Source: Acidimicrobiaceae bacterium (GTDB lineage Bacteria; Actinomycetota; Acidimicrobiia; Acidimicrobiales; Salinilacustritrichaceae). From it: a stretch of DNA of 7,053 nt. Of the stretch, positions 1-5,272 are shown one piece after another. The notes under the pieces are model-generated. The model saw nothing but the letters and a program-made list of their open reading frames with translations. It did not search any database and was not told the origin of the DNA. Where the stretch lies: positions 34,511 through 41,563 of the forward strand of contig DMTU01000256.1 of assembly GCA_003476595.1 (NCBI GenBank), given 5' to 3'. The position numbers and the translations under genes are program-made. Numbering within the stretch: position 1 is the stretch's first letter; each line of letters starts with the position of its first letter.

Positions 1-718
1 CGATGCAGGTGGCGATGCCCGGCATGTTGCGCACGTAGGCCGCCGTCTCCCGCAGGTCGCCGAGCACCGAACCCGACCGCGGCGCTCGCTCGACCGGAGC
101 CGGATGGATGGTGGCCAGCGCGAACAGCACCGCCACGTAGGACAGCGCGTTCAGCCCGAACGCCCACGACGGCCCGAGCGTGCCGAGGACGAGGCCGCCG
201 AGGGCCGGTCCCACCGCCCGGGCGGCGTTGAACTGCGCCGAGTTCAGCGTCACGGCGTTGAGCAGCAGGTGGCGGGGCACCAGCTCGGACACGAACGCCT
301 GCCACGCCCCGATCGATGTGCCGGCGATGGCGCCGAAGAGGGCCACCATCGCCGTGATGCTCCACGGCTCGGCGACGCCCGAGCTCCACAGGAGCCACAA
401 CCCGACGGCAGCGAGGGCGAGGGCGGACTGGGCGACGAGCAGGACGGTGCGTCGGGGGTAGCGGTCGGCCAGGGTGCCCCCGAGGGGCCCCATGAACAGG
501 GCGGGGAGGAACTGCAGGAACGAGGCGAGGCCGACCCAGGTCGCGCTGTCCGTGAGCTGGAACAGCACGTAGGGCACGGTGACGTTCTGCATCCACGTGC
601 CGCTGTTGGAGATCGTGGCGCCGATCCAGAACCGGCGGAAGTCCGGGATCCGCAGCGCCGCTCCCGCCTCGCGGAGGCCGGGGCGGGCACGCTCCGCCTG
701 CGGTTCGTCGATCGCCAT
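1..718 (-). CDS. MFS transporter, DHA3/enterobactin-exporter-like (N-terminal part)
   Basis: Integral membrane transporter of the major facilitator superfamily, probably an exporter of small molecules; the substrate cannot be told. Only the first 239 codons are in the window; the C-terminal half lies beyond base 1. About six membrane segments are visible, near residues 31-53, 61-80, 92-111, 119-141, 160-181 and 184-204, which is the usual N-terminal six-helix half. The loop after the second helix carries the MFS motif A (G80-G81-T-L83-A-D85-R86, then R89-R90). The stretch around residues 164-175 (N-A-A-R-A-V-G-P-A-L-G-G) is typical of the EntS/MFS_3 branch. The ATG at 718 was chosen because the protein then begins with a short polar tail before helix 1. 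There is no Shine-Dalgarno, but TAGCGT lies 8 bases upstream, so the mRNA may be leaderless or nearly so. It is divergent from the acyltransferase gene. Family assignment is firm; the subfamily is an inference. Confidence 0.9.
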   Translation of the reverse strand, partial: MAIDEPQAERARPGLREAGAALRIPDFRRFWIGATISNSGTWMQNVTVPYVLFQLTDSATWVGLASFLQFLPALFMGPLGGTLADRYPRRTVLLVAQSALALAAVGLWLLWSSGVAEPWSITAMVALFGAIAGTSIGAWQAFVSELVPRHLLLNAVTLNSAQFNAARAVGPALGGLVLGTLGPSWAFGLNALSYVAVLFALATIHPAPVERAPRSGSVLGDLRETAAYVRNMPGIATCI

Positions 719-726
719 CGCCGGGC

Positions 727-732
727 ACGCTA
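727..732 (-). promoter_or_regulatory. Putative -10 element of the MFS gene
   Basis: On the minus strand TAGCGT fits TANNNT and ends 8 bases before the ATG at 718, so transcription would begin at or just before the start codon. No convincing -35 is seen 16-18 bases upstream. The perfect 10-bp palindrome CGACGCGTCG (734-743) sits immediately upstream and could be an operator, but short GC palindromes are common in such DNA. Confidence 0.35.
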
Positions 733-786
733 ACGACGCGTCGGCGCCGTCCCGCCCCGCCCCGACCACCTCGGGCGTGACATCGG

Positions 787-800
787 CACTGCCAGAACGG
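787..800 (+). repeat. 14-bp intergenic repeat CACTGCCAGAACGG, copy 1
   Basis: An exact copy of this 14-mer occurs again at 5273-5286 in another intergenic gap. Its core CTGCCAGA (789-796) also recurs before the VOC gene and before the crotonase gene. Here it lies 23 bases upstream of the acyltransferase ATG and points toward it, so it may be a promoter element or a regulator site. Confidence 0.5.
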
Positions 801-806
801 GGTCGG

Positions 807-812
807 TACGCT
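807..812 (+). promoter_or_regulatory. Putative -10 element of the acyltransferase gene (leaderless)
   Basis: TACGCT fits TANNNT and is followed by 7 bases and then the ATG at 820, which is the spacing expected if transcription begins on the A of the start codon. No Shine-Dalgarno precedes the ATG, which agrees with a leaderless mRNA. No clear -35 is visible at the usual distance. Confidence 0.4.
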
Positions 813-819
813 CGCCGCC

Positions 820-1707
820 ATGGCCCGCCCCACCGCCGAGTCGGTCCGCGCCACCGGACAGCTCCTGCCGGTGCACGTGCCGCCGACGGCAGCGCCCGAG
901 CTGGACGACCCGCGGGCCTCCGACGTCGACGAGTGGGGCCGCTCCGAGCGCACCCGCCGGCTGGCCCGCACCCTCTTCGCGCCGATGTACGACCACTGGT
1001 TCCGGGTCGAGTGGGAGGGGTTGGAGAAGATCCCGACCGACGGCGGGGCACTGCTGGTGGCCAACCACGCGGCGGCGATCCCGAGCGACGCCCCGGTGAT
1101 CATGCACGGCATCGAGACCGAGCTGGAGCGGCCCGTCTACGGCCTCGCCGACGAGCTGTTCAAGAAGGTGCCCGTCGTCGGCACCCTGTGGTCCCGGGCC
1201 GGCGGCGTGCTCGCCCACCCGGACAACGCCTACCGCCTCCTGCGCCAGCAGCAGCAGCTGGTGCTCGTGTTCCCCGAGGGCTCCAAGGGGCCGGGCAAGA
1301 CCTTCGACGAGCGCTACCAGCTGCGGCGCTTCGGCCGGGCCGGCTTCGTGCAGATCGCCATGCGGGCCGGCGTGCCCGTGATCCCCATCGCCGTGGTCGG
1401 CGCCGAGGAGTCGATGCCGACGCTGGCGAACCTCACCCCGCTCGCCAAGGCGCTCAGCCTCCCCTACGCGCCCGTCACCGCCAACATGTTGGCCTTCGGA
1501 CCGCTGCTCGGGCCGCTCGGGGCGCTGGTCCACCTGCCGGCCAAGTTCAAGCTCCGGGTCCTCGATCCGGTCCACTTCGACGTCCCGCCCGACCAACCCC
1601 GGTACAGCCGCAGCAAGGTGATGGACGAGGCCGAGTCGATCCGCGAGCAGATCCAGGATGCGCTGTACGACATGCTGCGCCACCGCCGATCCGTCTGGAG
1701 CGGGTGA
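820..1707 (+). CDS. Lysophospholipid acyltransferase family protein (PlsC/MGAT-like)
   Basis: Predicted acyl-CoA-dependent glycerolipid or lysophospholipid acyltransferase acting at the inner face of the membrane. The 295-residue protein shows the family blocks in order. Block I is N82-H83 followed by D90, giving H-x6-D rather than the common H-x4-D; as I recall, this occurs in MGAT-like actinobacterial members. A block II region lies around residues 116-130 (K-V-P-V-V-G-T-L-W-S-R). Block III is F151-P152-E153-G154, followed by the G-R-A-G-F patch at 172-176. Block IV is V-P-V-I-P-I at 185-190. No strong membrane segment or signal peptide is seen, so association is probably peripheral. The stop codon shares a base with the start of the epimerase-like gene, indicating translational coupling. 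A similar acyltransferase sits beside a GalE-like protein in mycobacteria (Rv0502/Rv0501, from memory). The exact acyl acceptor is unknown. Confidence 0.88.
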   Translation: MARPTAESVRATGQLLPVHVPPTAAPELDDPRASDVDEWGRSERTRRLARTLFAPMYDHWFRVEWEGLEKIPTDGGALLVANHAAAIPSDAPVIMHGIETELERPVYGLADELFKKVPVVGTLWSRAGGVLAHPDNAYRLLRQQQQLVLVFPEGSKGPGKTFDERYQLRRFGRAGFVQIAMRAGVPVIPIAVVGAEESMPTLANLTPLAKALSLPYAPVTANMLAFGPLLGPLGALVHLPAKFKLRVLDPVHFDVPPDQPRYSRSKVMDEAESIREQIQDALYDMLRHRRSVWSG

Positions 1708-2738
1708 TGGGCAAGCGCGTCCTCGTCACCGGCCTCGGCACGTTCTGGGGGGCCCGCGTCGCCAAGGCCCTCGAGGCCGACCCCGGCGTGGACGTCATCG
1801 TCGGCCTCGACACCCGTGAACCGCTGCTCGAGCTCGAGCGCACCGAGTACGTCAAGAGCGACGAGAACTACTCGATCCTGTCCCGCATCGTGGAGGCGAC
1901 CCAGGTCGACACGATCGTGCACACGTTCCTGGTCGTGGACTCGACCCAGATGCGGGGTCGCACGATGCACGAGATCAACGTCATCGGCACGATGAACCTG
2001 TTCGCCGCGGCCACCGACTCCTCGGTCCGGACCGTGGTCGTGAAGTCCTCGTCCTACGTCTACGGCTGCGAGCCGAGCGACCCGGTGTGGTTCACCGAGG
2101 AGACGCCCCGGCAGAAGCCGCCCAAGCACCGGGTCGAGCGATCGCTGGCCGAGGTGGAGAGCTACGTCCGCGACTTCGCCGTCGACAACCCGCACGTGGC
2201 CGTGACCATGCTGCGGTTCTCCAACGTGCTCGGCCCCGAGCTGAGCACCCCGCTGTCGCGCATGCTCGAGCTGCCCGTCGTGCCGCACGTGTTCGGCTTC
2301 GATCCCCGCTTCCAGTTCGTCCACGAGGACGACGTGGTGCGGGCGATGCTGTTCGTGCTCGACCACGAGCTGGCCGGCGTGTTCAACGTGGCCGGTGACG
2401 GCCTCCTGCCCTGGAGCGAGGTGGCGGGCATCTGCGGCAAGCGCACCGTGCCGCTCCCGCCGATCGGCCAGGGTCTCGTCACCGCTGCGCTCGCCCGCCT
2501 CGGGGTGGACATCCCACCGGAGATCGTCGACCTGCTCAAGTACGGCCGGGGCCTGGACAACGGCCGCCTCAAGCGGGCCGGCTTCGACTACACGCACACC
2601 TCGGCGGGCGCCGTGCAGGCCTTCATCGAATCGCTCCGCCTCAAGCGCACGGTGGGGCCCAAGGCCGAGTACCAGTACGAGCGCGAGGTCGAGGACTTCT
2701 TCCGTCGCTCGCCGGCGGTCGTGCGCCGGCCGCGCTGA
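1707..2738 (+). CDS. Atypical NAD-dependent epimerase/dehydratase-like protein (extended SDR fold)
   Basis: A 343-residue cytoplasmic protein with an N-terminal Rossmann fold. The strand V-L-V-T-G is followed by a glycine motif G9-x-G11-x3-G15, where classical extended SDRs have G-x2-G-x2-G. D35 closes the second strand and could contact the adenine ribose. S114-S115-S116 and the following Y117-V-Y-G match the catalytic-serine region, and R-F-Q-F-V-H-E-D-D (201-209) is a typical extended-SDR signature. The expected Y-x3-K seems replaced by H141-x3-R145, so ordinary epimerase chemistry is doubtful. The ATG at 1707 was chosen because GGAG (1697-1700) lies 6 bases upstream and the TGATG overlap couples it to the acyltransferase; an in-frame GTG lies one codon earlier. 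The same frame is open back to 579, but that stretch is out of frame with the acyltransferase gene and is not coding. A lipid or nucleotide-sugar role is inferred only from the neighbour. Confidence 0.88.
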   Translation: MGKRVLVTGLGTFWGARVAKALEADPGVDVIVGLDTREPLLELERTEYVKSDENYSILSRIVEATQVDTIVHTFLVVDSTQMRGRTMHEINVIGTMNLFAAATDSSVRTVVVKSSSYVYGCEPSDPVWFTEETPRQKPPKHRVERSLAEVESYVRDFAVDNPHVAVTMLRFSNVLGPELSTPLSRMLELPVVPHVFGFDPRFQFVHEDDVVRAMLFVLDHELAGVFNVAGDGLLPWSEVAGICGKRTVPLPPIGQGLVTAALARLGVDIPPEIVDLLKYGRGLDNGRLKRAGFDYTHTSAGAVQAFIESLRLKRTVGPKAEYQYEREVEDFFRRSPAVVRRPR

Positions 2739-2750
2739 CGCTCGGGAGCG
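2739..2750. terminator. Weak hairpin in the convergent gap
   Basis: CGCTC-GG-GAGCG forms a 5-bp stem with a 2-base loop (or 4 bp with a tetraloop) in the 19-base gap between the converging epimerase-like and VOC genes. There is no T-tract on either side. A bidirectional terminator is possible but weakly supported. Confidence 0.25.
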
Positions 2751-2757
2751 CGGGCAC

Positions 2758-3228
2758 TCAGGAGCGCTGGGCGACCTCGGTGTCGAGGTCGAGCGGCTGC
2801 ACGACGGCGCGGGTGGCGTACTCGCCCCACTCGTCCTCGGGCAGCAGGTACATGAGCTCGAACTCGTTGCCGTCGGGGTCGACCCCGTACAGCGACTTGG
2901 ACACGCCGTGGTCGGACTGGCCGCGCAGCGCACCGGCCTCGGCGAGCACGTCGCGTGCCCGGGAGAGCTCGTGGATGGACCCGACCCGCCAGGCCAGGTG
3001 GTAGAGGCCGGTGGCGCCGTGGGGCGGGCGGGGTGCGCCGGCGCCGACGCCGATGAGGCCGAGGTCGTGGTGGTTGCTCGATCCGCCGGCCCGCAGGAAC
3101 GCGGCCCGGCCCGGCATCTCGTCCACGACCTGGAAGCCGAGGACGTCTCGGTAGAAGTCGACGGCGGTGGGGACGTCGCGCACGTAGAGCACGGCGTGGT
3201 TCAGCTCGGTGACGTGGACGGGTTCCAT
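2758..3228 (-). CDS. VOC family protein (glyoxalase / extradiol dioxygenase-like)
   Basis: Small cytoplasmic metalloprotein of the vicinal oxygen chelate superfamily, 156 residues and made of two beta-alpha-beta-beta-beta modules. The likely metal ligands are H11 (L-N-H-A-V-L-Y-V), H77 (L-Y-H-L-A-W) and E124 (G-N-E-F-E-L-M-Y), the 2-His-1-carboxylate set of type I extradiol dioxygenases and relatives. The segment D106-H107-G-V-S-K-S-L-Y and D117-P-D-G-N also resemble catechol-2,3-dioxygenase-type members. No aromatic-degradation neighbours support that role, so a glyoxalase, thiol-transfer or other isomerase-type reaction is equally possible. The ATG at 3228 has the Shine-Dalgarno AGAGGAG 5 bases upstream, the best in the window. 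It runs in the same direction as yceI, 93 bases downstream of it, but two strong hairpins lie in between. Fold is firm; reaction is unknown. Confidence 0.9.
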   Translation of the reverse strand: MEPVHVTELNHAVLYVRDVPTAVDFYRDVLGFQVVDEMPGRAAFLRAGGSSNHHDLGLIGVGAGAPRPPHGATGLYHLAWRVGSIHELSRARDVLAEAGALRGQSDHGVSKSLYGVDPDGNEFELMYLLPEDEWGEYATRAVVQPLDLDTEVAQRS

Positions 3229-3237
3229 GTTCGCTCC

Positions 3238-3245
3238 TCTGGCAG
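3238..3245 (-). promoter_or_regulatory. CTGCCAGA octamer before the VOC gene
   Basis: Read on the minus strand, CTGCCAGA lies exactly 9 bases before the ATG at 3228, the same spacing as before the crotonase gene. It overlaps the Shine-Dalgarno AGAGGAG (3234-3240), so one of the two resemblances could be accidental. If the hairpins upstream end yceI transcription, a VOC promoter would have to sit about here. Confidence 0.35.
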
Positions 3246-3281
3246 GACGACGGGGTCCGGGCGGGCCGGACCCCGGTCGTC
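3246..3281 (-). terminator. Strong hairpin between yceI and the VOC gene
   Basis: GACGAC plus GGGGTCCGG (3246-3260) pairs with CCGGACCCC (3266-3274) and GTCGTC (3276-3281), giving a 15-bp stem with one bulged base (3275) and a 5-base loop. It lies 3' of yceI and ends 17 bases before the VOC start codon. There is no U-tract in either direction, which is common for actinobacterial terminators; an attenuator or RNA-processing element is also possible. Confidence 0.55.
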
Positions 3282-3291
3282 GCTGGTGGTT

Positions 3292-3312
3292 CGGCCGCCG
3301 CGGTGGCGGCCG
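3292..3312 (-). terminator. Second hairpin just downstream of yceI
   Basis: CGGCCGCC (3292-3299) pairs perfectly with GGCGGCCG (3305-3312) around a 5-base loop. On the minus strand it begins 9 bases after the yceI stop codon, a normal terminator position, and is followed 10 bases later by the longer hairpin. No U-tract follows. Confidence 0.5.
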
Positions 3313-3321
3313 GTTGCTTCC

Positions 3322-3891
3322 TCAGCCCTCGGCCACGGCCTGGACGTCGATCACGATCTTGACGTTCTTGCCCACGAGCACGCCACCGGTCTCCAGGGCC
3401 TGGTTCCAGGTGATGCCGAAGTCCTCGCGGTTGATCTCGGTCTCGCCGGCGAACGCGATGCGGCCGTTGCCCCACGGATCCTTGTTGGCGCCCTCGAACT
3501 CGACGTCGAGGGTCACGGGGCGGGTCACGTCCTTGACGGTGAGGTCACCGTCGACCTTCCAGTCGTCGCCGGACTGGCGCACGCCGGTGGAGCGGAAGGT
3601 GACCTTCGGGAACTGCTCGATGTCGAGGAAGTCCGCCGACTTGACGTGGGTGTCGCGGTCCTCGGCGCCGGTGCTGAAGCTGGCGGCATCGAGGGAGACC
3701 TCGACCGAGCTCTGGGTGGGGTCCTCGCCGATGACGACGGTGCCGGACTCGATGGCGAAGCCGCCCCGGACCTTGGAGAGGCCGAGGTGGCGGACCTGGA
3801 AGTCGGCGCTGCTGTGGCTCGGGTCGAGCTGGTAGGTGCCGGCGACGGGGACGGTGGTGTCGGCGGCGGTGCGGGTCAGGGTGTCAGACAT
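3322..3891 (-). CDS. YceI family protein (cytoplasmic type)
   Basis: A 189-residue YceI-domain protein. The family is a lipocalin-like beta barrel, and known members bind polyisoprenoid or similar amphiphilic ligands. The domain fills residues 17-187: it begins with G-T-Y-Q-L-D-P-S-H-S at 18-27, continues with F-Q-V-R-H-L-G at 31-37 and V-R-G-G-F at 41-45, and includes G-D-L-T-V-K-D-V-T-R-P-V at 115-126. There is no signal peptide, unlike the periplasmic E. coli YceI, so this copy is expected in the cytoplasm. The ATG at 3891 was chosen for its Shine-Dalgarno AGGAG (3900-3904, 8-base spacing) and its promoter TTGCGC-N17-TATGTT upstream. The frame stays open to 4665 across marR, but that part is not coding. 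It is divergent from marR and shares its operators, so MarR control is likely. Its physiological ligand is unknown. Confidence 0.92.
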   Translation of the reverse strand: MSDTLTRTAADTTVPVAGTYQLDPSHSSADFQVRHLGLSKVRGGFAIESGTVVIGEDPTQSSVEVSLDAASFSTGAEDRDTHVKSADFLDIEQFPKVTFRSTGVRQSGDDWKVDGDLTVKDVTRPVTLDVEFEGANKDPWGNGRIAFAGETEINREDFGITWNQALETGGVLVGKNVKIVIDVQAVAEG

Positions 3892-3925
3892 GGTGGGTGC
3901 TCCTGGGGGATCTTTGTCAGCGGGA

Positions 3926-3943
3926 TTGTTGCCTGAACAACAA
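3926..3943. promoter_or_regulatory. Inverted repeat, probable MarR operator 1
   Basis: TTGTTG-N6-CAACAA is a perfect 6-bp-arm inverted repeat of 18 bp. It overlaps the last two bases of the yceI -10 (3942-3947) and covers the predicted yceI start point near 3935. It has the same half-site pattern and length as operator 2, with centres 30 bp apart. Binding by the adjacent MarR protein is inferred. Confidence 0.65.
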
Positions 3944-3970
3944 CATAGCAGCAGATCGTTGCGCGCGCAA
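3942..3970 (-). promoter_or_regulatory. yceI promoter
   Basis: On the minus strand, -35 TTGCGC (3965-3970) and -10 TATGTT (3942-3947) are separated by 17 bases. The expected start near 3935 gives a leader of about 44 bases containing the AGGAG ribosome-binding site. The -35 is one half of the perfect palindrome at 3956-3973. Confidence 0.55.
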
Positions 3971-3973
3971 CGA
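3956..3973. promoter_or_regulatory. Perfect 18-bp palindrome, probable MarR operator 2
   Basis: TCGTTGCGCGCGCAACGA equals its own reverse complement over all 18 bases. Its dyad axis falls exactly between the -35 hexamers of the marR promoter (3959-3964) and the yceI promoter (3965-3970). A bound dimer would block both promoters. It shares the form TYGTTG-N6-CAACRA with operator 1. Confidence 0.7.
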
Positions 3974-3987
3974 GTTGTTCGTAACGT
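3959..3987 (+). promoter_or_regulatory. marR promoter (leaderless)
   Basis: -35 TTGCGC (3959-3964) and -10 TAACGT (3982-3987) are separated by 17 bases, and the ATG at 3994 follows after 6 bases. Transcription would therefore start on the A of the start codon. No Shine-Dalgarno precedes the gene. The -35 lies inside operator 2, consistent with autoregulation. Confidence 0.55.
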
Positions 3988-3993
3988 GGACCC

Positions 3994-4479
3994 ATGGCCC
4001 TCCCCACCGATCCCGCCGAGCACCTCGACGACCCCCGCATCGAGGCCTTCGGGATGCTGATCGAGGCCCACAACGAGCTCCACAACGCCCTGCAGCGCAA
4101 CCTCGATGCCGAGGCCGGCGTGCCCCTCGGTTGGCTCAGCGTGCTGATCCGCCTGGCCCGGTCCCCCGACAGCCGCCTGCGCATGACGGTGCTGGCCCGC
4201 GACATGACGATGAGCACGAGCGGGCTCACCCGCCTCATCGACCGCATGGAGGCCGATGGCGTCGTGCGGCGGGAGGCGTGCCCGGAGGACCGGCGCGGGA
4301 TGCTGGCGGTGCTCACCGAGCAGGGCCGGGCGCTGCTGGCGTCCGCCGCTCCGTGCCACGTCGCCGACCTCGAGCAGCTGCTGGGCGGCGCGCTCGACGG
4401 TGCCGAGCTGGGTCAGCTCACCGATCTGCTGCGCAGGGTGCGGGACCACGTCCGCGAGGTCGGGCCACCCCCGGGCTGA
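3994..4479 (+). CDS. MarR family transcriptional regulator
   Basis: A 161-residue cytoplasmic DNA-binding protein of normal MarR length, expected to act as a dimer and usually released from DNA by a small ligand or oxidant. Helix 1 of the dimer interface lies around residues 16-38. The winged helix-turn-helix spans about 45-112: L-A-R-D-M-T (67-72) leads into the recognition helix S-T-S-G-L-T-R-L-I-D-R-M-E (74-86), and the wing carries the family signature D99-R100-R101-G102. The C-terminal dimer helices run from about 112 to 157. Cysteines C96 and C121 could serve redox sensing, but this is speculation. The ATG at 3994 has no Shine-Dalgarno but a well-placed -10, so the mRNA is probably leaderless. 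The likely targets are the two palindromes in the gap shared with yceI. The crotonase gene follows 28 bases downstream and may be partly co-transcribed. Confidence 0.93.
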   Translation: MALPTDPAEHLDDPRIEAFGMLIEAHNELHNALQRNLDAEAGVPLGWLSVLIRLARSPDSRLRMTVLARDMTMSTSGLTRLIDRMEADGVVRREACPEDRRGMLAVLTEQGRALLASAAPCHVADLEQLLGGALDGAELGQLTDLLRRVRDHVREVGPPPG

Positions 4480-4490
4480 GCGGGAGCGGT

Positions 4491-4500
4491 CTGCCAGACT
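4491..4500 (+). promoter_or_regulatory. Extended -10-like motif of the crotonase gene
   Basis: CTGCCAGACT contains the recurring octamer CTGCCAGA (4491-4498). It reads as an extended -10 (TGC then CAGACT, 4495-4500) with 7 bases to the ATG at 4508, so a leaderless start is likely. GTCTG-C-CAGAC (4489-4499) is also a perfect odd palindrome. No -35 is visible. Confidence 0.45.
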
Positions 4501-4507
4501 CGCTCCG

Positions 4508-5260
4508 ATGAGCCAGGTCACCACCGAGATCACCGACGGCGTCGCCGTCGTCACCCTGAACGACCCGGACAAGCGCAACGCGCTGAACCTCGGCATGGTG
4601 GAGGAGGTGATGGCCGCGATGGACGCCATCGAGGCCGACGAGTCTGTCGGGGCCGTGGTCGTCACCGGTGAGCCGCCCGCCTTCTGCGCCGGCGCCGACC
4701 TCTCCCACCTCGGCTCCTCCCAGCGCGAGGGCCTGATGTCGATCTACCAGGGCTTCCTGCGCTTCGGTCGCTGCCCGCTGCCCACCATCGCCGCGGTGAA
4801 CGGCGCCGCCGTCGGGGCCGGGATGAACCTGGCCCTGGTCTGCGACGTGCGCATCGCCGCCGAGCGGGCGAAGTTCGACACCCGCTTCCTCCAGCTCGGT
4901 CTCCACCCCGGCGGCGGCCACACCTGGATGTACCGCCGCATCGCCGGTCCGCAGGCCGTCACCGCCGCCGTGCTGCTCGGTCAGGTCATGGACGGCAAGG
5001 AGGCCGAGCGGGTCGGCCTGGTCCACCGCTGCGTGCCCGACGCCGAGCTGCTCGACCACTGCATCGACATGGCCCGCGCCTCGGCCGAGGCGCCGCGGGA
5101 CCTGGTGATGAAGATCAAGGCCTCCATCCAGGACATGGCCGACATCAGCGACCACGACGCCGCCGTCGAGCGCGAGCTGGATCCGCAGGTGTGGTCGCTG
5201 AACCAGCCGGCGTTCAAGGAGCGACTCGCCGCGCTGCAGGCCAAGATCTCCAAGAAGTAG
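4508..5260 (+). CDS. Enoyl-CoA hydratase/isomerase (crotonase) family protein lacking catalytic glutamates
   Basis: A 250-residue cytoplasmic acyl-CoA-binding protein of typical crotonase length. The CoA pocket and oxyanion-hole regions are intact: A-F-C-A-G-A-D-L (58-65) and N-G-A-A-V-G-A-G (98-105). Aligned by eye to rat mitochondrial hydratase, Glu144 becomes N107 (G-M-N-L-A-L) and Glu164 becomes F127 (T-R-F-L-Q-L-G), so ordinary enoyl-CoA hydration is unlikely. The segment G-L-H-P-G-G-G-H-T (131-139) is a variant of the usual P-G-x-G-G-T. The protein may catalyse another crotonase reaction or only bind acyl-CoA, as reported for mycobacterial EchA6. The ATG at 4508 begins the normal N-terminus; the frame is open back to 4256 inside marR, but that part is a shadow. 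No Shine-Dalgarno is present. It lies 28 bases after marR and converges on the lipoprotein gene. Confidence 0.92.
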   Translation: MSQVTTEITDGVAVVTLNDPDKRNALNLGMVEEVMAAMDAIEADESVGAVVVTGEPPAFCAGADLSHLGSSQREGLMSIYQGFLRFGRCPLPTIAAVNGAAVGAGMNLALVCDVRIAAERAKFDTRFLQLGLHPGGGHTWMYRRIAGPQAVTAAVLLGQVMDGKEAERVGLVHRCVPDAELLDHCIDMARASAEAPRDLVMKIKASIQDMADISDHDAAVERELDPQVWSLNQPAFKERLAALQAKISKK

Positions 5261-5272
5261 CCGCGACACCAC

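Noticed and set aside
734..749. Short overlapping palindromes near the MFS start
   Set aside because: Not listed as a separate operator because GC-only palindromes of 8-10 bp are frequent here and no second copy or regulator gene is adjacent.
1249..1260. CAG-rich run in the acyltransferase gene as a possible simple repeat
   Set aside because: It only encodes a short Gln run (143-146) in the expected frame; too short to be a meaningful repeat.
730..1683. Minus-strand open frame of 317 codons
   Set aside because: Antisense shadow of the acyltransferase, with no domain-like segments.
579..1706. Open plus-strand frame continuous with the epimerase-like gene, which would give a 719-residue protein
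   Set aside because: It runs out of frame through the acyltransferase gene and part of the MFS gene, gives Arg/Pro/Ala-rich nonsense, and the real start has a GGAG and the TGATG coupling.
1464..2933. Long minus-strand open frame of 489 codons
   Set aside because: Shadow of the epimerase-like gene; His/Gly/Val/Arg-rich composition and no recognisable domain, as expected in GC-rich antisense frames.
2395..3936. Plus-strand open frame of 513 codons
   Set aside because: It lies antisense to the VOC and YceI genes and is low-complexity; both minus-strand genes have clear families and start signals.
3892..4665. Open minus-strand frame upstream of the yceI ATG
   Set aside because: It crosses the promoter region and the whole marR gene antisense. 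The YceI domain is complete from the ATG at 3891, which has its own ribosome-binding site.
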